Below are positions 37,460 to 48,035 of a stretch of 64,000 nt of DNA, one piece after another; the stretch's first letter is position 1, and each line of letters opens with the position of its first letter. Under the pieces are notes generated by a model. It did not search any database. It was given only the letters and a program-made list of their open reading frames with translations, and had not been told where the DNA came from. Where the stretch lies: assembly GCF_037975245.1 (NCBI RefSeq), contig NC_092565.1, positions 23,745,999 to 23,809,998 of the forward strand, given 5' to 3'. The stretch comes from Apostichopus japonicus (Eukaryota > Echinodermata > Holothuroidea > Aspidochirotida > Stichopodidae). Made by a program: the position numbers and the translations under genes.

Positions 37460-38030
37460 TTTGAGGTACGATGTAAATACTATGTTGAGGGAGAGTAGAC
37501 ATACTACTGGGAGCCTACGATGTAAATACTATCTTGAGGTAGAGTAGACATACTAATGGGAGCCTACGATGTCAATACTATCTTGAGGGAGAGTAGACAT
37601 ACTAATGCGAGCCTACGATGTCCATACTATCTTGAGGGAGAGTAGACATACTATTGAGAGCCTACGATGTCAATACTATCTTGAGGGAGACTAGACATAC
37701 TAATGGGAGCATACGATGTCAATACTATCTTGAGGGAGAGTAGACATACTAATGCGAGCCTACGATGTCCATACTATCTTGAGGGAGAGTAGACATACTA
37801 TTGAAAGCCTACGATGTCAATACTATCTTGAGGGAGCCTAGACATACTAATGGGAGCCTACGATGTCCATACTATCTTGAGGGAGAGTAGACATACTAAT
37901 GCGAGCCTTCGATGTCAATACTATCTCGAGGGAGAGTAGACATACTAATGGGAGCCTACGATGTCAATACTATCTTGAGGGAGAGTAGACATACTATGGG
38001 AGACTGCGATGTCAATACTATCATCTGTTT
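37460..38030. repeat. 49-bp minisatellite
   Basis: About 11 to 12 units of GAGCCTACGATGTCAATACT...GAGGGAGAGTAGACATACTA. Successive GAGCCTACGA starts are 49 bases apart (37511, 37560, 37609). Variants alternate (TACTAATGGG versus TACTAATGCG, CAATACT versus CCATACT), suggesting a higher-order arrangement. Confidence 0.95.
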
Positions 38031-40524
38031 TATACATATATCCGACCGCCCCATCCCCTCCCCGCGCGTTTGCCCTGTCCGGTCTCTTGGTCTACGCCGA
38101 CATCCTAGGCTGGTGAAACTGGAAATCAAGTCACATTATACCGTACGTCAGGCCTACGGTGGAGTTAATAATGCAACATCTAACACTAACATGACGCAAG
38201 AGTGACGTCAGAAGTGTTAATCTCCAGATTCCAAGTTTAAGCACGTGCTGAAATAGTCCTCACGGCATGTTTTTTTTTTTTTTAGAATTGTCTTCAAACA
38301 CAAATATATCCTGCTTTTGCTTTTTGTTTATTTATTGCGAATATCCAGAAATGCACCTGCGGCATAAATCGATTCATATTGTTCCTCTTCTGGGAATTAA
38401 ATGTTTATACTTCTAAAGTCAATGTGAACTATCTATAAATATGTGTGCTTTGAGACATTTGGTAGAAACTGCAGCAATATGATAGTCTCTAATTTTGACA
38501 TACTCTTTATAGAGCAAAGCACCTCTATCACTGAAAAATCCTAGAATCTGAGAAGGCCAACGTACTCTGATATTACGCATTATTTGTTTTTATTTCAGTG
38601 TTTTCCGATTGTAAAACACGTGTGTAAGTTGTAAAAGGCATGCCGTCTGTTAGCGTGAAGTCAAGACCGAGTATGTTTGTTAAGAAAACAGTGACAGGTG
38701 TTGGCTATATCCCCTTCGCAAAATAGTACAGTCTAGTGACGTCACTGGCTCTTTAACTGTCGTAACCTATGTAAGTACTCCAAGCTATATAGCTGGTTCA
38801 ACAAGTGCTATAAATGAAGAAAGCCGATATAGGATGGCGTTCCATAGCCAGGTTACCTGGCGGACAACGTACTTTCCTTTCGAGCTACTTCAGGTCATGT
38901 TTAGACTACGAACCGAGTCTAGTCACGCAATCAGCCCTACAGGTCTCGCACCACAATTAATTGTTCCATTGACTTACAAAAACTCGTCACTTCAAGACCT
39001 GCCAAAGCATAGATAGAAGTTTTCAACTGGTATATCCTACCCACCACATGATAGCTGAGATCTTGGCCTATCATGGCACTTGCAAACTTCCATATCATGA
39101 CCGTTTAGATTTTGATCTAGAAGAGGAGCAAGTTTAGCACACTGAACCCCCACCCTTCCATCTGCTCGCTCGGAGTATTATCAACATTTAACCAAAGATT
39201 TTCTAAAATGGTTAATATCACCTTCGATCCTTCCTATTTTCATATCATCTGTATTTTAAATTATGCTCTTTCATATAAAGGCAGAACAAACAATGAGAGT
39301 AACTGATAACATGCTTACACAAGCTTTACCCATGGAGGTTCTGTTTTACCTCCATGCTTTACCTTAGGTACTTTTACCTCTTTTCTCTACTCTAATTGTG
39401 GTGTGGTACCTTTACGGTTCTGCAGTTTCCGAACGTCAAGTTAACCAGCTGATCAAAGGGCAAAAAACGGCTAAGGGCAGAAGGACATTTTATTGTAAGG
39501 AAGCAACCCTTAAAATCACCTCAAACTGTGCATTCATTACCACACATTCCAATTTGAATGTTTTCAACAAAACGAAACTATTTGCTTTCATTTTCTAACA
39601 AAAGGGCACTTTCTGTTTGCGGTTTTCCAGAGCGGGGGTGCGCCCCTTTCCCGCAACCCCTCCGCGCCGCCCTGACCGACAGAGCATACGGACAGATGGC
39701 TAATGTTACAGACATATACTGTACTGATGATACACTACAAAGGGAATATTTCCTCGTTCACTAACCTCCAGTCTACTTACTATTGACCTACATTATGTTA
39801 CGTATAAAATGTCAACAAAAATTCCAACTTAATATTCAAGTAACTGTACCCGTCTGTTCGCGTTATTATTTTTTTAAAGTAAAATAAGGGAACGTAAAAT
39901 ACTCAATATTTATATGACTTTTTAGACTGCAATTTTCTGTTATTGTTGCCCTTTTTTTTCTTTTAATAAATATTGCTACCTTTGGGTAACTGTTAATATT
40001 TGTTGTTACTCCCATGCCTTTATGACTATTGGAGGATAAAAAATGATCTTTGACCTTTCAGAACGAGGTGATGAGAGGGTCAAATTTTCTCACGTAAACC
40101 TTATTCCCGACAGCATAAAAACAACTTGTGTGTTCTCCTATGTCAACTATACGTTGTTGTTGCCTGTATAGGCATTGCTGTCTCACATTGTATAGCTCTG
40201 GGCCAAAACTGTTGGTGTTACGTTCCAGACCATGCATGCAATATACATATACATATGCGACAATCGCAGACCATGCATGCAATATACATATACCTCAATC
40301 GTAGACAAATAAACGGGTAAATATTGTTTCGGCGCACAATGTGAAATCGTTATTTAGAGTTATTTATCACAAATCTTGTGTACGTTTGTTTGTAAACGCC
40401 TCTTGTAGTAACATGCTTGTAAACTGAATCTAATAATAATAAATCCCATCCGAACAAATCATTCCGTCTGAACAATAAATGATAGGTTATATAAAACTCC
40501 CTTAATTGTTTAGACTTGTAGTAC
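38031..40524. other. No gene recognised
   Basis: Contains two TGACGTCA sites (38203-38210, 38737-38744), a GC-rich hairpin-like patch at 39632-39680 and a 40-base direct duplication around 40227-40300 (CAGACCATGCATGCAATATA twice). No exon was identified. Confidence 0.5.
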
Positions 40525-40680
40525 TCGAGTTCGTACTCGGGACCTCGTAATCGTACTCGGGACATTTTACTCGTACTCGGGAACTCGTACTCGGGACCTC
40601 GTAATCGAACTCGGGACCTCGTAATCGTAGTCGGAACCTCGTAATCGTACTGGTACTCGGGACATTGTACTCATAAAACA
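40525..40680. repeat. TCGTACTCGGGAC short tandem repeat
   Basis: About eight imperfect copies of CTCGTAATCGTACTCGGGAC. Similar GAGTAC/GAGTACGAG motifs appear again at about 51720-51785. Confidence 0.85.
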
Positions 40681-42969
40681 AGTCCCTTTAACACAGTCAT
40701 GTATTGGTACTTGGTGATGATGAGCTTGATCTAAGAAATTCAGTTATTCGTGTTTAATTTCATAAAAACTATCAAATTTAGCTGTCGAATATGAAATAAA
40801 TATTTTCAGTTACATTATACGAATAGCGAAATTTGTGCAAGCTCTTCGGAAATCTTATAAATATATATTTCATAACATTCTATAACACTTGGATCTACTC
40901 TTCATATGATCCTATATAGAAATCAGTGTTTGAATGGTATTTATTTAGTGACAAAGGAGTTAAACCCTCATTTAGTCGAGGAAAGAGATCAAAGTTGGAA
41001 CTGGGGAGGAAGGAGGCGGGGGGGGGGGGGGGTCTGTGATGTTATCATTTAAGGTATACTCTGCATTAATTTTACTTTCCTATTGTTGTTGTTGTTGGGT
41101 TTGTTTTTGTATAACAGTCCGTGTAATTTGAATTCTAGTAAATATCGTGAAAATATTATATTACCTTCCTCGTTTAATAAATGATTCGTATTTATCAACA
41201 AAATCAGCGACATTTTCGACGAATTCCCTGCCCAGTATATGATGCTATCACTTCTGCATGGTGATGTGACCATGGCTTACATACGTAAATCATTATCAAG
41301 GAAACGTTGTTATACGCGATAAAGTTTGTAATAAGGTCTAATATTCCTCAAGCCATGTAAATAAAGAATAAAGTCTACCGATAAAAAGAAGTGTTATTTT
41401 AAACCAGGGATGCACACAGACTTGCTGACAAACTCACGTTGTTCTCATGCAAGTTTGGTCCAACTATCAGAAATCTTTTTTTTTTTAAGGAGCAGCGTAG
41501 TAGGCAGGCCTATTACAGAAATTAGGTCAACTTGCACAAGTAACAGGAATATAGACTATATCCTTGTTTCTTTTTAAACTTTCGTCACCTTTCTTAAATA
41601 TAGAAATAAAACTTGACTAAATAATTATCAAACTAATTTCATATTGTATCACTTCCATGCATGTCGACTTTTGACCATATATAATCAACGCCAAAAAAAC
41701 GACTTTAAATCAACAGAAATGAAACAGATTATCTATGACGATTAATGACGTCACGTTAGATTTTATTGAGATTTCACTACTTCCTACCAATTTGTATAAA
41801 CCATGTATTCAGCTTTAAACACACGTGATATTGATATATATTTGTTTATTTGCTGATTACATGTATACCTTATAAATTCTGCGAAAAACAATCATCAAAA
41901 TATATTATTAGAAAGTCGTAAAATAAGTTTAATGTGTACATTTTACAGACTAGGATTGATGGTTCGACTCAGTTTTCACGTCAAGGCACACATGCATCAA
42001 CAAAACAGAATCAATCATGAACATGTTTATAGAAAGAATAGGGTAAACTGGGGTAAAAACCCCAATTGGGGTCAAAAGTTCCTCTTGAATTGTTTCCACT
42101 GCTAGTACAAAATGACAAGATGAAATTATTAAATGGAATATATCTCTAATAAGAACAATGTAAATAAATTTAAAAATAATTGAATTCATTAACCTATGTT
42201 AATGGTACATAGGTGCTATTGTAAAAATGTGAAAGGTTTTAAATAATGACCGTGAAAGGTTTAGCCGATATCACTTAAAATTATCTTTAAAAGAAGGGGG
42301 TTTACTTTTATTTTATTATTCTTTAGTTGAAATATATTAAGAAGGGTAAATTACACCATTATAAATGATTAAAATATTAAACTCAATTTTATTTTGCTGA
42401 ATTAATGATTTTTGAGTGGGCGTTTTTACCCCGGGCAAAAAAAAAAGGGTCTCGGGATAAAAACGTCCCCGTTGCATCCTATACAATCGTACACTTGGTG
42501 AGCCTCATTTATCTCCATAAACCTCAATATTAGAACTTTCTACAGCCATATGATATTTGGTATGAATATTATACAAGCCTACCACATATATTAAACTATG
42601 TATTTCTTATATTTTGTTATTTATGTTTGAGCAATAAGATTAAAGTTAATGTAAATTTGCAAGTTGTAATTATGACGTAATTGAGTTTTCCATAAATAAT
42701 AACTTTCCTCCATGTTAAGTGCCACTGAATGGGATTAATATATTATGTTGAATCAATAAATATAACTTAAAACATAGATCCAGTCAAATAGGACATTATA
42801 ACCCTGTAGCAGTAAGCCTATCTGTGCCTGTACACTATTTGCAACATGACTTTGTCAACGATCCGAAATGCAAATGAGTATTTGTAAAGAAAGGGAAACC
42901 CCAGTGTTGTCATTCCTGGCAATGGGATCGAAATGTATAGTATCTTGAGAAGTGTTGGTACACATGGTA
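40681..42969. other. No gene recognised
   Basis: AT-rich with a G-run at about 41018-41032 and a TGACGTCA at 41746-41753. Two facing segments, GGGTAAACTGGGGTAAAAACC near 42041 and CGTTTTTACCCCGGGCAAAA near 42422, are partly inverted copies about 380 bp apart. Confidence 0.45.
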
Positions 42970-44152
42970 CAGTGTTGATTTGGATATTTCACCTAAAGCC
43001 TAACACATGCACCTTATATGTACAGACTGTATACTGTTGATTTGGATATTTCACCAAAAGCTTAACACATGCACCTTATATGTACATACTGTATACTGTT
43101 GAATTGGATATTTCGCCAAAAGCCTAACACATGCACCTTATATGTACATACTGTAACTGTTGATTTGGATATTTCACCCAAAGCCTAACACATGCACCTT
43201 ATATGTACATACTGTATACTGTTGAATTGGATATTTCGCCAAAAGCTTAACACATGCACCTTATATGTACATACTGTATACTGTTGAATTGGATATTTCG
43301 CCCAAAGCCTAACACATGCACCTTATATGTACATACTGTATACTGTTGAATTGGATATTTCGCCCAAAGCCTAACACATGCACCTTATATGTACATACTG
43401 TATACTGTTGAATTGGATATTTCGCCCAAAGCCTAACACATGCACCTTATATGTACATACTGTATACTGTTGAATTGGATATTTCGCCCAAAGCCTAACA
43501 CATGCACCTTATATGTACATACTGTATACTGTTGAATTGGATATTTCGCCCAAAGCCTAACACATGCACCTTATATGTACATACTGTATACTGTTGAATT
43601 GGATATTTCGCCCAAAGCCTAACACATGCACCTTATATGTACCTAATGTATACTGTTGATTTCGATATTTCACCCAAAGCTTAACACATGCACCTTATAT
43701 GTACATACTGTATACTGTTGAATTGGATATTTCGCCAAAAGCTTAACACATGCGCCTTATATGTACATACTGTATACTGTTGAATTGGATATTTCGCCAA
43801 AAGCCTAACACATGCGCCTTATATGTACATACTGTATACTGTTGAATTGGATATTTCGCCAAAAGCCTAACACATGCACCTTATATGTACATACTGTATA
43901 CTGTTGAATTGGATATTTCACCCAAAGCCTAACACATGCACCTTATATGTACATACTGTATACTGTTGAATTGGATATTTCGCCAAAAGCTTAACACATG
44001 CACCTTATATGTACATACTGTATACTGTTGATTTCGATATTTCACCAAAAGCCTAACACATGCACCTTATATGTACATACTGTATACTGTTGAATTGGAT
44101 ATTTCACCCAAAGCCTAACACATTCGCCTTATATGTACATACTGTATACTGT
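42970..44152. repeat. 62-bp satellite-like array, about 19 copies
   Basis: Each unit reads GTTGAATTGGATATTTCGCC, then CAAAGCCTAACACATGCACC, then TTATATGTACATACTGTATACT. Units differ mainly at TTGAATTGG/TTGATTTGG and CGCC/CACC. Middle copies are nearly identical, outer ones more diverged, as expected for unequal exchange. Each unit holds the palindrome TATGTACATA. Confidence 0.97.
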
Positions 44153-44799
44153 CTCTCGGTGGACAGTTCTGTTGTAATATTGCTCTCATAAATATATGGG
44201 GTGCCAAATTTGATGGATAGTAGGCTTTATAGCAGATAAACTTTTAGAAGGGTAAAAAAGGCAAATAAATGTCCCGGCGAGTAGCAATTCGCTCATGTGA
44301 AGCAGAAAAAGAAGTCTGTACGACTTTGAACACCTCTGAACAGTAAGACTTTTTTCTCTAATATCGTCCCCGTTCTGGCGTAGTGACGAATGTTCAAAAT
44401 GTGAGTTTTGAGAAAACGCGCTCTAAAGATTTTCATATTTTGACTTTAGTATAGCGTAACTAAAAGAGGATCTTTTTTACCGAAAGTTGTCAATATTTTA
44501 AATATAACAAATAGAACTTTGAGTTCTCATGTTTGTTGCTGAAATTTCTTACATAGTAGTAATTTTAGTGTAAACATTTTCGTCGTTATGTCATGTCATT
44601 TTCAGTTAATTTTAGACATTCGCCACACATTGATCACTGTGCTAGAACTAAATTTTGAGGTTTCGTCCTGTCACAGACTTGTATTCGTCACTTTTGTGTG
44701 TAGTAGCCATATGGTACACCGTGAATGTTCACTGTCACATGGGGAGAGGAAGGGGGGGGGGGGTTAGGTGGAATAACCTTACGATAGAAGAAAATAATC
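44153..44799. other. No gene recognised; contains copy A of an inverted repeat pair
   Basis: ATATCGTCCCCGTT...GCGTAGTGACGAA at about 44362-44392 is matched in reverse orientation near 48.0 kb. A G-run lies at about 44752-44763. The rest is AT-rich. Confidence 0.5.
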
Positions 44800-45256
44800 G
44801 AAGGGGTGGTACATTGGTCTTATTAATTTTAAAAAGAATGTCCACGGTTTACTTTAATGTATAAAATAGACAAGGAATGGGTTATACGCAGGTATCAACA
44901 TACGTGTTTTAGTATGTTTTTCTTGAGTGACATGGATGGAGTCGGATATGACGAGGGGAGGTGGTATATAGGGCAAGGAGAGCCGGCTGTTGAAATGGTG
45001 GTATATTGGTCTTATTAATTTAAAAAGAACGCCCACGTTTTGTTGCAATGTATAAAATAGACAAGGAATTTGTATGGGTTATGGGCGGATGTAAGTGTTT
45101 TAGTATGTGTTTCTTGGGTGAAATGTAGGGTGTCGGATAGAGAGATGTTGAGGTAGGGAGGGCAAGGAGAGCCGGCTGCTGAAAGGGTTATATATTGGTC
45201 CTATTTATTTTAAAGAACCCCCACCATTTTCTATAATGTATAAAATAGACAAGGTA
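44800..45256. repeat. Three tandem copies of a 190-bp unit
   Basis: Units start at about 44803, 44996 and 45184 with GGTNNTACATTGGTCTTATT and share ATGTATAAAATAGACAAGG and GGGCAAGGAGAGCCGGCTG. The third copy is partial. Confidence 0.9.
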
Positions 45257-45802
45257 TATGATGAAATGTGAACACATGCAGTTGCAAAAATAATAGTTCC
45301 AGTGGCGTAATCTGTTAAGTCGGAACTCTTATAAAGCACACAGACTACGGAAAATTGTGTGCAATTCTTCATTTTCAAGTTAGTGTATTACGTGAAATGT
45401 CTCTGACGATAGTTTCTAAGTATCCTTCAAACGCTTTGGGAAGCTATTCCACTATACTATCCCCTTAAACGGAATGTGAAATTTTATTACGCTCACAGGC
45501 ACATTCATAATAACCAACCCAACAACTGTGCCATTGTTCAAGTGTTTCCAAGATTTACTGTAGTATGTTGTTCCTTCTTTTTATTTCCTTCCAGTATACA
45601 TATAAAAATTATAGAGAGGAGTCATATAACACCTCAACAAGAAGAATAACTCATATAAAAGTTTTTTTTTTAAGATGATAGGATACCAAACAGTCCAAGA
45701 ATAACTAATATAAAAAGGGAGAAAATGTCAAGATGATAGGATATCATATAAAATACATCTACTAATACAAAAGTTATTACATAAAACGATATAACAAACA
45801 AA

Positions 45803-46023
45803 CTATAACAAACATTCTAAGTGCTCGAATGGAATGTATAAAGCAGCACGGTAAATAAATGAGTATAGCTGTAAACTTACGTTCGGTATTTTGTGTGGAT
45901 TTCTTAGATTTCTGCTCGATTTGTGCAGGAGAGTTTTCAGTACAGTATACAAAGGGTTATTCTGATCACTGTAAATCTTATTAGCCATTCTTGTAAACTC
46001 AGGTCTTGCAGCAGCATTTACTT
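45803..46023 (-). pseudogene. LINE-type pol, C-terminal fragment
   Basis: The minus strand reads KVNAAARPEFTRMANKIYSD, then NNPLYTVLKTLLH, then SSRNLRNPHKIP and LYSFIYRAALYIPFE before a stop at about 45803. The order (helical segment, HxS..RN.RN..KIP, then a [YF]SFI.RA.. block) is the usual tail of non-LTR retrotransposon polymerases, which end in an R..SF.P.A...[WYL]N motif. It lies about 500 bases downstream, on the same strand, of the YADD-bearing fragment. A run of A on the minus strand near 45661-45671 may be the old 3' tail. Confidence 0.5.
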
Positions 46024-46499
46024 TTTCTAAAAGTATATTGTATTCTAAATTAATATAGATGATGTGTATTTAAGAAACTTCATTCTTCTTTTCTTTGCTT
46101 TTTTTTTTGCAATATAAAATGGTACCAGACAGGCACTGTATAGATCACATGTGCCAGGGTAGAATAATAGTATTGAAAACATTTTCCTTAGCATTTTGGT
46201 TAAAGAAAGACACAACGTAAGCCACACTAGATACTATATAATATACTTTTTTAATACCTTAATGCTTTGCAAGAAAAGGTCAAACTGTCGTCACCAGTAC
46301 TCAGTTTTGGAGGTTCTAGCCACATCAGATCCCTCAATAATAATAATAATACGTTGCGACCTTGATAGAATGAGACCTTCATGTTTTATGGTTTATTTTC
46401 AAAAACAAATTTCCCTTCTTTTTTTTTTGGGGGGGGGGGGAGTTACGCAATCAAGTCTTGCGGTCATATGTTGGAACTATGTCATTTACAGAACACTGA
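46024..46499 (-). pseudogene. LINE remnant, heavily decayed middle part
   Basis: Between the reverse transcriptase core and its tail no frame stays open for long. A G-run on the + strand (about 46429-46441), an AAT triplet repeat and an A-rich stretch near 46100 interrupt it. It is assigned to the LINE only by position. Confidence 0.35.
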
Positions 46500-46850
46500 A
46501 AATTTCATTGGTCAGTTTCAACAGAGCTCTTATGAATTGTACATGATACAGCAGTATCATCGGCATATTTTGTTATAGAAATGTGTGAGTTTGACCTAAT
46601 TTCATCAGTATATATAGTAAATAATATAGCATATAATGGACCCCCCCCTCCCACCCCAAGGCACACCAACTTTTATTTCCAATATTTCCGATAACCCTTT
46701 ATCCAATCTTACTTGTCTGGGCCATCCTTGAAGAAATTGTGTCAGCCAATGAATAAGCCATGTTTCTTTGATAAATCGTAAAAGATCCTTCATTAATTGA
46801 AGCATTTGGCAAGACAGTATTAAAGGTTGCTATACAGATTTCTAGTAATT
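46500..46850 (-). pseudogene. Non-LTR reverse transcriptase fragment
   Basis: On the minus strand, in order: TFNTVL (the A-motif, normally AFDTV, at about 46825), a frameshift, LLRFIKETWLIHWLTQFLQG, the segment LSEILEIKVGVP (the B-motif GVPQG region), a poly-C interruption, TDEIRSNSHISITK and the catalytic YADD at 46556-46567 followed by TAVS. This order is diagnostic of the palm domain of LINE-type reverse transcriptases. At least two frameshifts and an in-frame stop show it is dead. The family (CR1, L2, Jockey or similar) cannot be fixed. Confidence 0.75.
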
Positions 46851-47089
46851 CGGTCTAAACGCCCCCCCCCCCCCTCCTCGTCCTTTGTAGCAAAGTAACT
46901 ACTTAAGTATAAACTATGCTAGTACCTTCCAAAGTTTCATGTAAAAGTATGTGACCTTCAATTATGTAACTAGGTATTACTTAGCTAGAAAAAGGTAGTT
47001 TTAAGTTAGGCTAGAGTAATGCTCGTGATGAGCAAAGCCGCCAACAGCTTAGAGAAACCGTACTTCTTTAGGGAGATGTTACATTTGTA
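46851..47089. other. No gene recognised
   Basis: A 14-base C-run at about 46861-46874 marks the left border; the rest is unique. Confidence 0.5.
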
Positions 47090-47565
47090 ACGATTTGACG
47101 ATTTGTATCTCGGCAAAACGTCAATTTTCAGATTGTTCTCATTTTGACGAGTTGTCGTATCTCAACAAAACGTCAATTTTCAGATTTTTTTCATTTTGGC
47201 GACTTGTTATATTTCGGCTAAACGTTAACATTCAGATTTTATTCATTTTGACGACTTGTTGTATCTCAGCAAAACGTAAATTTTCAATATTTTGTCATTT
47301 TGACGACATGCTGTATCTCGGCAAAACGTCAATTTTCAGATTTTTGTCAGTTTGACGACTTGTTGTATCTCGGCAAAACGTTGAGATTCAATTTTTTGTC
47401 ATTTTGACGACTTGTTGTATCTCGGCAAAACGTCAATTTTCAAAATTTTGTCATTTTGACGACTTGTTGCATCTCGGCAAATTTAATAATTTTGTCGTTT
47501 TGACGAGTTGTTAAACTCGACAAAACGTCTTTTTCCGAATTTTGTCATTTTGACGAGTTTGTTTC
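47090..47565. repeat. 52-bp minisatellite, about 9 copies
   Basis: The unit contains TATCTCGGCAAAACGTCAAT, a T-rich stretch and CATTTTGACGACTTGTTG. ACG landmarks recur every 52 bases (47119, 47171, 47223, 47275, 47327, 47379, 47431). An 86-codon frame across it is repeat-derived. Confidence 0.95.
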
Positions 47566-47849
47566 TCTTTCATCATCATGTCTCTTCTACGCTTCCGTAG
47601 TATATGAATACTGTATTAATCAATTAAATGACGAGGTGAACTAATAAAGATATTACCTTCCCGTAATCCTGGGTGTTTTCAAATGGCAGTTAGTTGGTTC
47701 TCAAGTCAGTATGGCATGGTTGTTATGTTCGGCTTGTTCCAAAGGGTAATATTCGTCGATATGCAAAAATGCATGGACCTTAGACAAATAGTGCTACTGA
47801 GTGGTTGTAATGATGACTAAAGTATTCGTCAGTATGTAAAAACGAGAGT

Positions 47850-48035
47850 GGGTCTTAGGTGGACATTCGTCAAAAATGAGTCAGAAAAAACGAAAAAAAA
47901 ATAGACAGTTTTAAAACTTCTAACCCGGCTCAACCGATTCTTCACCCTCGAAATAGGTAAGAACAATATTTAACTCAATTTCGCCAAAAGTGCACGTTCG
48001 CCACTACGCGAAAACGGGGACGATATATAGGGCAA
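47850..48035 (-). repeat. Copy B of an inverted dispersed repeat
   Basis: Read on the minus strand, ATATCGTCCCCGTT followed by CGCGTAGTGGCGAACGT matches 44362-44395 on the + strand with few changes. The two copies face one another across 3.6 kb that includes the LINE relic and two tandem arrays. Similarity is clear for about 35 bases, and how far it extends is uncertain. Confidence 0.6.

Noticed and set aside
42970-44152. CRISPR-like regular repeats
   Set aside because: Units are head-to-tail with no distinct spacers, in an intron-bearing eukaryotic sequence.
47095-47355. 86-codon frame
   Set aside because: Translation of the 52-bp tandem array.
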